From assembly GCF_022869005.1 (NCBI RefSeq), contig NZ_JALIEA010000011.1:344438-408437 (forward strand): a stretch of DNA of 64,000 nt, in the 5' to 3' direction. The notes beneath the pieces are model-generated. The model ran no database searches. It worked only from the letters and a program-made list of their open reading frames with translations, and was not told where the DNA came from. This DNA comes from Corynebacterium kalidii (GTDB lineage: Bacteria > Actinomycetota > Actinomycetes > Mycobacteriales > Mycobacteriaceae). The translations under genes and the position numbers were made by a program. This document shows, one piece after another, positions 52,871 to 62,172 of the stretch (position 1 is the stretch's first letter; the number at the start of each line of letters is the position of its first letter).

Positions 52871-53440
52871 ATGAGCCGCACGACCATTGCCCACCTGTTC
52901 CATTCCCTCGACGGGGTCGTCGGGGACCCGCACCTGTGGCAGTTCGATTCCTTCGGAGACGAGGACGGCGCCGCGATGGACGCCCACCTGGCCCCCGTGA
53001 CCGACGCGGTCATCGGCAGGACGCTGTGGAAGGAGTGGCTGGACTACTGGCCCAACGCCGAGCACGCGGGTGAGCCCGACGATTTCGTCGGCTGGATCAA
53101 CCCGGTCCGCAAACACGTCGTCTCCTCCACGCTGGCGGCGGAGTACCCGGACGGCCTGCCGTGGAACAGCACCCTGGCCACCGGCGACCCGGTCGCCTTC
53201 ATGAGGCGGCTGAAGGCGTCCGGCAGCGGGGACATCGCCGTGCTCGGCGGCATCCGCACGGTCCGGTCCCTGTTCCTCGCCGGGATGATCGACCAGCTCA
53301 CACTGACGACCCATCCGGTCGTCGCGGGATCGGGCCGTCGTCTCTTCGACGGCACGGTCCCCACCACACGCCTGCGGCTGCTGAATTCCTCGCGGACCTC
53401 CAGCGGGAACGCCGTGCTGACCTACGGGCTGCGCGACTGA
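52871..53440 (+). CDS. Dihydrofolate reductase family protein (RibD C-terminal-like)
   Basis: A 189-residue NADPH-dependent reductase-like protein. It starts TIAHLFHSLDGVV and has TDAVIGRTLWKEWLDYWP, HVVSSTLAAEY, an IAVLGGIRTVRSLFLAGMIDQLTL nucleotide-binding segment and HPVVAGSGRRLF, all typical of the YyaP/RibD C-terminal fold. The substrate is not known. A strong AAAGGAGG site lies 7 bases before the ATG. The 68-base gap to the sigma gene has no clear promoter, so it is probably in the same operon. A terminator follows. Confidence 0.85.
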   Translation: MSRTTIAHLFHSLDGVVGDPHLWQFDSFGDEDGAAMDAHLAPVTDAVIGRTLWKEWLDYWPNAEHAGEPDDFVGWINPVRKHVVSSTLAAEYPDGLPWNSTLATGDPVAFMRRLKASGSGDIAVLGGIRTVRSLFLAGMIDQLTLTTHPVVAGSGRRLFDGTVPTTRLRLLNSSRTSSGNAVLTYGLRD

Positions 53441-53441
53441 C

Positions 53442-53459
53442 CGGACCCCCCGGGGTCCG
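53442..53459. terminator. Bidirectional terminator after the reductase gene
   Basis: A perfect 8-base stem (CGGACCCC with GGGGTCCG) lies between the convergent reductase and FAD oxidoreductase genes. Confidence 0.65.
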
Positions 53460-53469
53460 TCATCCCCGC

Positions 53470-54927
53470 TCAGAGGGCCGTGAGCGCCCGTTCCGCCGCC
53501 CGGACCCCGCACATGAAGTGCACCCCGCCGCCGGGCGCGGTCGACGACGAGCACAGGTACACCCCGGGGACGCCGGTGAAGTAGGGGTCCGGGCTGAACC
53601 GGGGGCGGGCGACGAGCTGCCGGAGGTGGTTGGCGCCGCCGGAGATGTCCCCGCCGACGTTGTTGGCGTTGTGGGCCTCCACCGCGGACGGGGGCGTGGC
53701 CGCCCAGTCCACGACGGCGTCCCGGAAGCCCGGCGCGACGCGTTCGATCTGGGCGGCGACGAGGTCGAAGGTCTCCTGTGCCGTCCCGTCCCACCCGGCC
53801 GGTACGTGGGAGTAGGCCCACAACGGGTTCAATCGGCGGCCGCCGACAGTCCGGCTGCGCGAGGGGTCGGCGAGGTACTGCTGGGCCACCAGGGTGAACG
53901 GCCGGTCGGGGAGCCGGCCCTCCCAGCAGTCACGTTCGGCGACGGCGATCTCTTCGGCGGTCCCTCCGAGGTGCACGGTCCCGGCGCGCCGGGCGTCGGT
54001 GGATGTCCAGGGGACGTCGCCGTCGAGCACGACGTCGATCTTCGCGACGGCGGGGCCCCGGGTGAACCTGGACCAGGCGCGTGCGACCCGGCCCGGGATC
54101 CGGTCGCCGAGGATGCCCGCGGCGGCCTCCACCGAGGTGTCGAGGAGCACGATGTCGGCGTCGCCGAGCTGGGACAGGTCGGTGACCCGGGTGCCGGTGG
54201 TCACGGTGCCGCCGGCCTGGCGGAGGCTGTGGATCAGGGTGTCGGCGATCCGTCGGGATCCGCCGACGGCGACCGGCCAGCCGTGCCGGTGTCCGGCGAC
54301 GGTGAGCAGTGTCCCCGCGGCGGCCGAGGCGGGGTGGTGCAGTGGGGTGAAGGCGTGGGCGGCGATACCGGCGAACAGGGCCCGGGCGTCCGGTGACCGC
54401 CACCGTCGCCACGACCAGGAGGCGGGGAGGGCCGCGCCGGCACCGAACGCCGCGAGGAGCAGGGGGTGGCGGGGGAGGTGGACGAGGGGGCCGAGGAGTT
54501 CGTCGGCCACGGCGTCGGCGCGGGACGCCAGCGGTGCGAAGCTGGCCTGCCAGGTGCGTCCGTCGTGTCCGGGGAGGCCGGCGCCGGTCTGTGCGGCGGA
54601 GGTGTGCAGGGTGGTGGCGGTGGACGGGGAGAGGACGTGGACCATGTCCACCGGGGCGGTGGCGAAGCGCAGGCCGTGGTCGGCGAGTCCAGGACCGATG
54701 GCGGGGTCGCGTAGCAGTGGGCTGACCTGGGCGAGCGGGTGCACCGCGGAGCAGTGGTCGTGGATGAGCCCGGCGCCGAGGAGGTCGCTGCTGCGTACCC
54801 CGCCGCCGGGGGTGTCCCCGGCCTCGACGACGGTGACGGACAGGCCCGCCCGGGCGAGGACGAGCGCGGCGGCGAGTCCGTTGGGTCCTGAGCCCACGAC
54901 GACGGCGGTGGTGGCTGGTCCGGACAT
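53470..54927 (-). CDS. NAD(P)/FAD-dependent oxidoreductase, phytoene desaturase-like
   Basis: A 485-residue flavoprotein. The FAD motif VVVGSGPNGLAAALVLARAG with the acidic VVEAGDTPGGG is at residues 9-42. Further family parts are SAVHPLAQVSPLLRD, VAVGGSRRIADTLIHSL near residue 230 and the C-terminal GVPGVYLCSSSTAPGGGVHFMCG. It belongs to the broad phytoene desaturase/retinol saturase group. No carotenoid genes surround it, so the substrate is open. The ATG at 54927 starts at MSGPATTAVVV, and the long frame upstream is antisense to the thiolase. It is divergent from the thiolase. Confidence 0.85.
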   Translation of the reverse strand: MSGPATTAVVVGSGPNGLAAALVLARAGLSVTVVEAGDTPGGGVRSSDLLGAGLIHDHCSAVHPLAQVSPLLRDPAIGPGLADHGLRFATAPVDMVHVLSPSTATTLHTSAAQTGAGLPGHDGRTWQASFAPLASRADAVADELLGPLVHLPRHPLLLAAFGAGAALPASWSWRRWRSPDARALFAGIAAHAFTPLHHPASAAAGTLLTVAGHRHGWPVAVGGSRRIADTLIHSLRQAGGTVTTGTRVTDLSQLGDADIVLLDTSVEAAAGILGDRIPGRVARAWSRFTRGPAVAKIDVVLDGDVPWTSTDARRAGTVHLGGTAEEIAVAERDCWEGRLPDRPFTLVAQQYLADPSRSRTVGGRRLNPLWAYSHVPAGWDGTAQETFDLVAAQIERVAPGFRDAVVDWAATPPSAVEAHNANNVGGDISGGANHLRQLVARPRFSPDPYFTGVPGVYLCSSSTAPGGGVHFMCGVRAAERALTAL

Positions 54928-54951
54928 GGCGCCCACCTTATCCGGTGCCGC

Positions 54952-54990
54952 GTGTCCCCGGGGCCGGGGACACGGAGGGGAAAACCTCCG
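54952..54990. promoter_or_regulatory. Two adjacent inverted repeats in a divergent promoter region
   Basis: GTGTCCCC-N6-GGGGACAC (54952-54973) is followed directly by CGGAGG-N6-CCTCCG (54973-54990). Both lie between the starts of divergent genes, where terminators are not needed, so they may be operators or a barrier hairpin. Confidence 0.45.
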
Positions 54991-55083
54991 GGAACCGCCC
55001 CCTGACGCGCGGTCTGGCCCATAATGGAGCACTGGAGAACCATCGCCAGAACCATCCCCCCGTGAAAGGTGCAGGAAACCAAC

Positions 55084-56304
55084 ATGTCCAGCCAGTCTGA
55101 CCAGTCTGACCAGTCTCTGACCCCGTCCCCCCGGGACGTCGTGATCGTCGGTGCGGCGCGCACCGCGCAGGGGAGGATGCTCGGCGCCCTCGCGTCGAAG
55201 TCCGCGGTGGAGCTCGGTGCCGCGGCGGTGACCGGCGCCCTGCGGAAGGCCGGGGTGTCGCCGGAGACCGTGGACTACGTGTACCTGGGGCAGGTCGTCC
55301 AGGCTGCGGCGGGGCAGAACCCGGCCAAGCAGGCGGCGGTCGCCGCCGGGCTGCCGATGTCGACGCCGGCGGTCACGGTGAACAAGGTGTGCCTGTCGGG
55401 CCTGGACGCGGTGATCAACGGCGCGCGCATGATCCGGGTGGGGGACGCCGAGGTCGTCGTCGCCGGTGGTCAGGAGTCGATGACCAACGCCCCGCACCTC
55501 GCCGCCGGTGTGCGTGCCGGGGCGAAGTTCGGGTCGCTGGCGTTGCAGGATTCGTTGGAGCGTGACGGGCTGACGGACCCGGTGCACGGCACGGCGATGG
55601 GGGTGGAGACCGAGCAGGGCAACACCACCCGTGGCATCACCCGTGAGGAGCAGGACGAGGTCGCCGTGCTGTCGAACCAGCGTGCCGAGGCAGCGATCGC
55701 CGACGGCACCTTCGCCGAGGAGATCGTGCCGGTGGAGGTGACCCGGCGCCGTGAGACGGTCGTGGTGGACACCGACGAGGGTGTGCGTCCCGGGACGACC
55801 CGTGAGGGGTTGGCGGGGCTGCGTCCGGCGTTCGCGAAGGACGGGACGATCACCGCGGCCTCGGCGTCGCAGATCTCCGACGGCGCGTCGGCGGTGGTGC
55901 TGACGACGCGTGCCTACGCGGAGGAGAACGGGCTGACCGTGCTGGCCGCCCTCGGTGCGTCGGGGGAGACCGCCGGGCCGGACACCTCCCTGCACTCCCA
56001 GCCGGCCCAGGCGGTGTCGGCGGCGTTGGCGAAGCAGGGCTGGGAGGCCTCGGACCTGGACTTCCTGGAGGTCAACGAGGCGTTCGCCGCGGTGGTGGTG
56101 CAGTCGCTCAAGGACCTGGGCTACCCGTTGGAGAAGACGAACATCCACGGCGGCGGCATCTCCCTGGGGCACCCGATCGGGGCGTCCGGGGCCCGGCTGG
56201 TGGTCACCGCGGCCCATGAGCTGAACCGGCGTGGTGGGGGACGCGCCGCGGTGTCGCTGTGCGGCGGTGGCGGCCAGGGGGACGCGCTGCTGCTCTGGCG
56301 CTGA
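55084..56304 (+). CDS. Acetyl-CoA acetyltransferase (thiolase)
   Basis: A 406-residue type II thiolase that condenses or cleaves acetoacetyl-CoA. The nucleophilic Cys is in NKVCLSGLDAV near residue 85, the His in GGGISLGHPIGASGARL, and the second Cys in SLCGGGGQGDAL. The AcAc-CoA thiolase pattern FLEVNEAFAAVVV is present. The N-terminus has a short repeat SQSDQSDQS. The ATG at 55084 is preferred (AGGA 8 bases upstream) over GTG 55069. The neighbouring leucine-type operon would yield acetoacetate and acetyl-CoA, so a shared pathway is plausible. Confidence 0.92.
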   Translation: MSSQSDQSDQSLTPSPRDVVIVGAARTAQGRMLGALASKSAVELGAAAVTGALRKAGVSPETVDYVYLGQVVQAAAGQNPAKQAAVAAGLPMSTPAVTVNKVCLSGLDAVINGARMIRVGDAEVVVAGGQESMTNAPHLAAGVRAGAKFGSLALQDSLERDGLTDPVHGTAMGVETEQGNTTRGITREEQDEVAVLSNQRAEAAIADGTFAEEIVPVEVTRRRETVVVDTDEGVRPGTTREGLAGLRPAFAKDGTITAASASQISDGASAVVLTTRAYAEENGLTVLAALGASGETAGPDTSLHSQPAQAVSAALAKQGWEASDLDFLEVNEAFAAVVVQSLKDLGYPLEKTNIHGGGISLGHPIGASGARLVVTAAHELNRRGGGRAAVSLCGGGGQGDALLLWR

Positions 56305-56353
56305 GGCCACGGAAAAGGGGGTGCGGGGGGCACACAGGGGGCGGGCCCCGGTT

Positions 56354-56974
56354 TCAGCTGTTGTGGCGTAGCCCCTGGTCGAGCATGGTCGCCCAGCGTG
56401 CCACGACCTTGTCGCGGTGGTCGGCGTTGTCGATGAGGACGGCGCCGAGGCCGAGGCCGCGGGCGAGGTCCACGGTCATGCGCAGCAGCTCCCGGGTGGA
56501 GGGGTCGGTCAGGTCGGCGTCGAGGGCCAGTGCCATGAGCTGGAGTACCTCGCGGGCGTAGCGGGCGTCGGCGGAGACGATGAGTTCGCGCAGGCCGCTC
56601 TCCGCCCCGGCGGCGGCGGACCAGACGTGCAGGGCGGCCCGGAAGGGGTCGCTGCTGAAGGAGTCGACGACGAGCTCGACGACGCGGGTCGTCGTGGCGG
56701 CGCCCGGGGAGACGCCGGGGGAGACGCCGAGGTCGGTCACGGCCTGGCGCAGGTGGCGGGTCAGGCGGGAGTAGAACTCGGTGACGGTTTCCTCGATGAG
56801 GACGTCCCGGGTGTGGAAGTGCCGTTGGGCCGCGCCCCGTGACATGCCGGCGCGCGTGGCGACGGCGCTCACGGTCGTGGCGGCGGCCCCGTGTTCCGAG
56901 AGCGTGGCGATGGCGGCGTCGAGCAGTTTGCGACGGGTTTCTCGGCTGCGGTCCTGCTGTGGGGTCGGCGGCAT
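56354..56974 (-). CDS. TetR family transcriptional regulator
   Basis: A 206-residue repressor with an N-terminal helix-turn-helix (LLDAAIATLSEHGAAATTVSAVATRAGMSRGAAQRHF, about residues 17-53) and an all-helical ligand domain (FYSRLTRHLRQAV, VWSAAAGAESGLRELIV). A GVSPGVSPGA repeat lies near residue 95. A GGGAG site lies 5 bases before the ATG at 56974. The longer frame upstream is intergenic. It is divergent from the acyl-CoA operon, with a perfect inverted repeat in between. An acyl-CoA intermediate is the likely ligand, by analogy with M. tuberculosis Rv2506, which has the same position. Confidence 0.88.
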   Translation of the reverse strand: MPPTPQQDRSRETRRKLLDAAIATLSEHGAAATTVSAVATRAGMSRGAAQRHFHTRDVLIEETVTEFYSRLTRHLRQAVTDLGVSPGVSPGAATTTRVVELVVDSFSSDPFRAALHVWSAAAGAESGLRELIVSADARYAREVLQLMALALDADLTDPSTRELLRMTVDLARGLGLGAVLIDNADHRDKVVARWATMLDQGLRHNS

Positions 56975-57011
56975 GGGGGCTCCCGGGGCGAGGGGGATGT
57001 GGGGGAAATGC

Positions 57012-57029
57012 TGAGTCAATTGTGACTCA
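57012..57029. promoter_or_regulatory. Probable TetR operator
   Basis: TGAGTCA-ATTG-TGACTCA is a perfect 7-base inverted repeat. It lies 38 bases upstream of the tetR start and about 110 bases upstream of the operon's -35, in an AT-rich patch, as expected for autoregulation and repression by a TetR dimer. Confidence 0.65.
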
Positions 57030-57137
57030 TTGGTCCGGTGAAGTCCAGGTGATCCGGCGGAGAAGTCAGGGATGTTCGGTAAGCACGCTGTTGAGAGTCG
57101 TTTCAGGGGCGCCGAGAAAAAAATCTCGCGTGATCTC

Positions 57138-57166
57138 TTTACGGTGTGATCCCCGTCATATATGCT
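57138..57166 (+). promoter_or_regulatory. Promoter of the acyl-CoA operon
   Basis: TTTACG (57138-57143), a 17-base spacer and TATGCT (57161-57166). The expected start near 57173 gives a leader of about 64 bases. An A-rich hairpin (CGAGA/TCTCG, 57113-57128) sits just upstream. Confidence 0.5.
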
Positions 57167-57236
57167 CGCTGCAAGCCGACAGTGATGAGGTCGCCGAAAG
57201 TGAACCATCGACGGACGGACCGGAGAGGACCAAGCG

Positions 57237-58862
57237 ATGACGGCAGGGACACAGGACACACAGGACGCACAGGAGACCCAAGAGACACAGGAGACACAGG
57301 GTCTCCGGGACCTGGTCGCCGAACTCGGCGACCGGCTCGACCGCGCGCGCCGCGGCGGGGGACAGGCGGCCCGGGCGCGCCACGTCGCCCGCGGCAAGAT
57401 GCTGCCCCGGGACCGGGTGGACGCCCTGCTCGACCCGGGGAGCCCTTTCCTCGAGATCGCGCCGCTGGCGGCCGAGGGCATGTACGACGGGCGTTCCCCG
57501 GGTGCGGGCATCGTCGCCGGTGTCGGTCTGGTCGAAGGCCGGTTGTGCATGGTCGCCGCCAACGACGCCACGGTGTCCGGCGGTACCTACTACCCGGTCA
57601 GCGTGAAGAAGCACCTGCGGGCCCAGGAGATCGCCGAACAGAACCGCCTGCCCTGCATCTACCTGGTCGACTCCGGTGGCGCGATGCTGCTGGAGCAGGA
57701 CCAGGTGTTCCCCGACCGCGACCACTTCGGCCGGATCTTCTACAACCAGGCACGGATGTCGGCCAGCGGCATCCCCCAGCTGTCGGCGGTGATGGGTTCC
57801 TGCACCGCCGGGGGCGCCTACGTCCCGGCGATCTCCGACGAGACCGTCATCGTCGAGGGGCAGGGCACGATCTTCCTCGCCGGCCCGCCGCTGGTGAAGG
57901 CGGCGACGGGCGAGGACGTCACCGCCGACGAGCTCGGCGGCGGGGCGATGCATTCGCGGGTGTCGGGGGTGACCGACCATCTCGCCGCCGACGACGCCGA
58001 CGCCGTGCAACGCATCCGTGACATCGTCGCCACGTTGCCGCCGGACGAGCCAGCCGCGACGGTTGCGGCGACCGCGTCCGGGCCGCCGGAGGCCCGTCCG
58101 CAGACCGACCTCTACGACGTGGTCCCGACCGACGTGAAGACCCCGTACGACGCCCGCGAGGTCATCGACATCCTCACCGACCGGGGCTCGGTGCACGAGT
58201 TCAAGGCGGAGTACGACGACTCGGTGGTGACCTGTTTCGCCCGGATCGAGGGCCACCGGGTGGGCGTCGTCGCCAACAACGGCGTGATCTTCGGCGACGG
58301 TGCCGTGAAGGCCGCCCACTTCATCGAACTGTGTGAGCAGCGCGGGACCCCGCTGCTGTTCCTCCAGAACACCACGGGGTTCATGGTCGGCAAGGAGTAC
58401 GAGCAGGGTGGCATCGCCAAGAACGGCGCCAAGATGGTCACCGCCGTGGCCACGGCGAGCGTCCCGAAGCTCACGGTGATCACCGGCGGCGGGTTCGGTG
58501 CCGGCAACTACGCCATGTGCGGGCGTGCCTACTCGCCGCGGTTCCTGTGGACCTGGCCGAACGCCCGGGTCGCCGTCATGGGCGGGCCCCAGGCGGCGAT
58601 GACCCTGTCGACGGTGCGGGAGGCGCGGGTCACCCGGGAGGGAGGGGAGTGGGGCGACAGGCAGCGCGAGGAGTTCGAGGCGCCGATCAGGCAGCTCTTC
58701 GAGGAGAAGTCCAGCTGCTGGTACGGCACCGCGCGGCTCTGGGACGACGGGGTCATCGACCCGGCCGACACCCGGCGGATCCTGGCCATGGCACTGGGCG
58801 TCTGCACCCGGGTGCCCCGTGACGACCGCGCCGGCGACGGCTTCGGCGTCTTCCGGATGTGA
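57237..58862 (+). CDS. accD1: Acyl-CoA carboxylase carboxyltransferase subunit (methylcrotonyl-CoA type)
   Basis: The carboxyltransferase half of a biotin-dependent acyl-CoA carboxylase, 541 residues. The N-terminal lobe contains [21 protein letters not shown] and [16 protein letters not shown]. The C-terminal lobe contains [21 protein letters not shown] and [16 protein letters not shown]. These patterns and the operon order match AccD1 (Rv2502c), which carboxylates 3-methylcrotonyl-CoA. The first 20 residues are a Gln/Thr repeat ([16 protein letters not shown]) not seen in the family core. GGAGAGGA precedes the ATG. Confidence 0.9.
   Translation: MTAGTQDTQDAQETQETQETQGLRDLVAELGDRLDRARRGGGQAARARHVARGKMLPRDRVDALLDPGSPFLEIAPLAAEGMYDGRSPGAGIVAGVGLVEGRLCMVAANDATVSGGTYYPVSVKKHLRAQEIAEQNRLPCIYLVDSGGAMLLEQDQVFPDRDHFGRIFYNQARMSASGIPQLSAVMGSCTAGGAYVPAISDETVIVEGQGTIFLAGPPLVKAATGEDVTADELGGGAMHSRVSGVTDHLAADDADAVQRIRDIVATLPPDEPAATVAATASGPPEARPQTDLYDVVPTDVKTPYDAREVIDILTDRGSVHEFKAEYDDSVVTCFARIEGHRVGVVANNGVIFGDGAVKAAHFIELCEQRGTPLLFLQNTTGFMVGKEYEQGGIAKNGAKMVTAVATASVPKLTVITGGGFGAGNYAMCGRAYSPRFLWTWPNARVAVMGGPQAAMTLSTVREARVTREGGEWGDRQREEFEAPIRQLFEEKSSCWYGTARLWDDGVIDPADTRRILAMALGVCTRVPRDDRAGDGFGVFRM
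57249..57301 (+). repeat. Short imperfect repeat encoding the AccD N-terminal Gln/Thr stretch
   Basis: Units close to GACACAGGA/GAGACACAG are repeated about five times in the first codons of the carboxyltransferase gene. Copies differ by single bases. Confidence 0.5.
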
Positions 58863-58876
58863 GAGAGGAACCACAC

Positions 58877-60970
58877 ATGACAGTCCCAGAACCTGACACC
58901 ACCTTCGACACCGTCCTCGTCGCCAACCGCGGCGAGATCGCCTGCCGTGTCATCCGGTCGGTGCACCGGGCCGGCTTGCGCGCCGTGGCGGTGTACTCCG
59001 ACGCCGACGCGGGGGCACCGCACGTGGCGGCCGCGCACACCGCTGTCCGGCTCGGGCCGGCGCCCGCGGCGGAGTCCTACCTCGACATCGACCGGGTGAT
59101 CGCCGCCGCCGTCGCCACCGGGGCGGGTGCGATCCACCCCGGCTACGGCTTCCTCTCGGAGAACGCCGGCTTCGCCCGCGCCTGCGAGGACGCCGGCATC
59201 GTCTTCATCGGCCCACCGGCCGAGGCCATCGCCGGGATGGGCGACAAGATCACCGCGCGGGCCACCGTCGAGCACCGCGGCGTGCCCACCGTGCCCGGCC
59301 TGTCGCGTCCCGGGCTCACCGACGAGGAACTCGTCGCCGGGGTCACCGGTACCGACGGCGGGCCGGGGGTGGGGTTCCCGGTCCTGGTGAAACCGTCCGC
59401 CGGTGGCGGTGGCAAGGGCATGCACGTCGTCGAGGACCCCGCCGACCTGGCGGACGTCCTGGCCGCGGCGCGCCGGGAGGCGGCGTCGACCTTCGGCGAC
59501 GACACCCTGTTCATCGAGCATTTCGTCGACACACCCCGCCATATCGAGGTGCAGGTCATGGCGGACGCCCACGGCAACGTCATCCACCTCGGCGAACGGG
59601 AGTGCTCCCTGCAGCGCCGCCACCAGAAGGTCATCGAGGAGGCGCCGTCGGCGTTGCTCGACGCCGCCACGCGGGCGCGTATCGGGGAGTCCGCCTGCGA
59701 CGCGGCCCGGGCCTGCGGCTACCGCGGAGCCGGGACGGTGGAGTTCATCGTCCCGGCGAAGAACCCCGACACCTTCTACTTCATGGAGATGAACACCCGC
59801 CTCCAGGTCGAACACCCCGTCACCGAGATGGTGACCGGGCTGGACCTGGTGGAACTCCAGATCCTGGTGGCCCAGGGCCGGCCGTTGCCGGTCACCCAGG
59901 AGGAGGTCACGCTTACCGGCCACGCCGTCGAGGCCCGGGTGTACGCCGAGGACCCGTCGACCGGGTTCCTGCCCACCGGCGGCCGGATCACCGCCCTGCG
60001 CTGGCCGGAGGGGCCGGGGGTGCGGGTGGACGCCGGGGTCGTCGAGGGCCAGGAGGTCACCTCGGACTACGACCCGATGCTCGCCAAGGTCATCGCCCAC
60101 GGCGCCGACCGTGACCGGGCACTCGACCGTCTGGACACGGCACTGGCGACGACACTGGTCGCCGGCGTCGGCACGAACACCGACTTCAACCGCTTCCTGC
60201 TCGCCGACACCGCGGTGCGGGCCGGTGACCTCGACACCGGACTGCTCGACCGCATCGTCGACGACTACACCACGCCGCCGGCACCCGCCGAGGCCGTGCT
60301 GGTGGCTGCCCTGGCGCTGCGTGCCGCGGCGCAGGCGACGGCGCAGGCCGCCGGCCACGCCGGGGTGTGGGCCGCCGCCGACGGGTGGCGCGCCGGCGGG
60401 CCGCCGGCACCGTTCCGGGTCCGGCTCGCCGTGCCGGGGCACGGACCGACCGACGTCGCACTGTCCACCGGCCCCGACGGGACGGTCCTCACCAGGACCC
60501 CGGTTGACGGGGACGCACCGGCCGGACAGGACGACCCCGTCCCCGTCACCGTCCTCGACGCCGGGCCCGGTGCCGGCGCCGGTCCGGACACCACCTGGAC
60601 GATCGTCCCCGGTGGCCGGCCCGCCGGGTCCCGCCGCTGGACGAGCAGACCGGTGTCCACCCCCGACGGGCCCGGCGTCGCCGTCTCCGGCACAGCCGGG
60701 ACCTGGGTGGTCCACCACCTGTCCCTGGCCTGTGACGCGGCGGACGCCGCGGCAGGGGAGGACGACGTCCTCAGCCCGATGCCCGGCGCGGTCGTGGACG
60801 TACGCGTCCGCGACGGCGACACCGTCACCACAGGTCAGCCCCTGGTCGTGGTGGAGGCGATGAAGATGGAGCATTCCCTGACCGCCCTGCACGACGGGAC
60901 CGTCGAGGTCCGTTGCGCCGTCGGCGACAAAGTCGGGGCCGGCACCGTGCTGGCCACCGTCACCAACTGA
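58877..60970 (+). CDS. accA1: Biotin carboxylase / biotin carrier subunit of acyl-CoA carboxylase
   Basis: The partner of the carboxyltransferase, 697 residues. The biotin carboxylase part has [16 protein letters not shown], the ATP-grasp glycine loop [27 protein letters not shown] and [18 protein letters not shown]. The C-terminal carrier domain has the biotinylation site [10 protein letters not shown] about 40 residues before the end. The region between (residues about 460-610) is variable and Gly/Pro/Asp-rich. The ATG at 58877 with GAGAGGA upstream is preferred. A GTG at 58859 overlapping the accD stop as GTGA is the alternative. Confidence 0.92.
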   Translation: MTVPEPDTTFDTVLVANRGEIACRVIRSVHRAGLRAVAVYSDADAGAPHVAAAHTAVRLGPAPAAESYLDIDRVIAAAVATGAGAIHPGYGFLSENAGFARACEDAGIVFIGPPAEAIAGMGDKITARATVEHRGVPTVPGLSRPGLTDEELVAGVTGTDGGPGVGFPVLVKPSAGGGGKGMHVVEDPADLADVLAAARREAASTFGDDTLFIEHFVDTPRHIEVQVMADAHGNVIHLGERECSLQRRHQKVIEEAPSALLDAATRARIGESACDAARACGYRGAGTVEFIVPAKNPDTFYFMEMNTRLQVEHPVTEMVTGLDLVELQILVAQGRPLPVTQEEVTLTGHAVEARVYAEDPSTGFLPTGGRITALRWPEGPGVRVDAGVVEGQEVTSDYDPMLAKVIAHGADRDRALDRLDTALATTLVAGVGTNTDFNRFLLADTAVRAGDLDTGLLDRIVDDYTTPPAPAEAVLVAALALRAAAQATAQAAGHAGVWAAADGWRAGGPPAPFRVRLAVPGHGPTDVALSTGPDGTVLTRTPVDGDAPAGQDDPVPVTVLDAGPGAGAGPDTTWTIVPGGRPAGSRRWTSRPVSTPDGPGVAVSGTAGTWVVHHLSLACDAADAAAGEDDVLSPMPGAVVDVRVRDGDTVTTGQPLVVVEAMKMEHSLTALHDGTVEVRCAVGDKVGAGTVLATVTN

Positions 60971-60987
60971 TGAGAGGAAGACACACC

Positions 60988-62172
60988 ATGAGCACCCACA
61001 CCACCGGTTCCCCGGCGAACGACGGACTGTCCCCCGAGCTGGTCGAACTGCGTCGCAGCGTCGAGGAGTTCGCCAACGAGGTCGTCGACCCGAAGGCGGC
61101 GGAGAACTACCGTAACCACACCTTCGACTACGACATCGTCGCCGGGATGGGCGACCTCGGGCTGTTCGGCCTGCCGTTCTCCGAGGAGTACGGCGGCATG
61201 GGCGGCGACTACCTCGCCCTCGGCGTCGCGCTGGAGGAGCTGGCCCGGGTGGACCAGTCCGTGGCCATCACCCTCGAGGCCGGCTGTTCGCTCGGCGCCA
61301 TGCCGATCTACCGTTTCGGTTCCGGGGAGCAGAAGCAGCGGTGGCTGCCGGACCTGCTCACCGGCCGGGCGATCGCCGGATTCGGCCTCACCGAACCGGA
61401 GGCCGGCTCGGACGCCGGAGGCACCAAGACGACCGCCTCCCTCGAGGACGGGCACTGGGTGCTCAACGGCTCCAAGCAGTTCATCACCAACTCCGGTACG
61501 GACATCACCTCGGTCGTGACCACGACCGCGGTGACCGGTCACCGGGAGGACGGGCGCAAGGAGATCTCGGCGATCATCGTGCCCACCGACACCCCGGGGT
61601 TCACCGCCGAACCCGCCTACGACAAGGTCGGGTGGAACAGCTCCGACACCCACCCGCTGAGCTACGACGACGTCCGGGTGCCCGAGGAGAACCTGCTGGG
61701 CACCCGGGGCCGCGGGTTCGCCCAGTTCCTCTCCATCCTCGCCGAGGGGCGGGTGGCCCTGGCCGCACTGTCCACCGGTGTGGCCCAGGGGTGTGTGGAC
61801 GAGGCCGTGGCCTACGCCCGCCAGCGGACGTCCTTCGGCCGTCCGATCTCCGAGTACCAGGCGGTGTCCTTCAAGATCGCGCGGATGGAGGCGCGTGCCT
61901 GGTCGGCGCGGCAGGCCTGGCGTGCGGCCGCGGCGAAGATGCTCTCCGGCGCGGACTTCGGCCGGGAGGCGTCGATCGCCAAGATGGTCGCCTCGGAGGC
62001 GGCGATGGACAACGCCCGCGACGCCACCCAGGTCTTCGGCGGCGCCGGCTACATGAACGAGACCCGGGTGGCACGCCACTACCGCGACTCCAAGATCCTG
62101 GAGATCGGGGAGGGCACCACCGAGGTCCAGCTGATGCTCATCGCCCGGTCGCTGGGACTGGAGGACCGCTGA
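60988..62172 (+). CDS. Acyl-CoA dehydrogenase (FadE19-like)
   Basis: An FAD enzyme that introduces the alpha-beta double bond into an acyl-CoA, 394 residues. Signatures are FGLTEPEAGSDAGG and QVFGGAGYMNETRVARHYRD. The catalytic Glu appears as E375 in EIGEGTTEVQ, the place used by short- and medium-chain enzymes. Human isovaleryl-CoA dehydrogenase uses a different helix position, which is Gly here. Operon order matches fadE19 (Rv2500c), so isovaleryl-CoA or another short branched substrate is inferred. GAGGAAG precedes the ATG. The stop overlaps the MaoC start as TGATG. Confidence 0.9.
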   Translation: MSTHTTGSPANDGLSPELVELRRSVEEFANEVVDPKAAENYRNHTFDYDIVAGMGDLGLFGLPFSEEYGGMGGDYLALGVALEELARVDQSVAITLEAGCSLGAMPIYRFGSGEQKQRWLPDLLTGRAIAGFGLTEPEAGSDAGGTKTTASLEDGHWVLNGSKQFITNSGTDITSVVTTTAVTGHREDGRKEISAIIVPTDTPGFTAEPAYDKVGWNSSDTHPLSYDDVRVPEENLLGTRGRGFAQFLSILAEGRVALAALSTGVAQGCVDEAVAYARQRTSFGRPISEYQAVSFKIARMEARAWSARQAWRAAAAKMLSGADFGREASIAKMVASEAAMDNARDATQVFGGAGYMNETRVARHYRDSKILEIGEGTTEVQLMLIARSLGLEDR

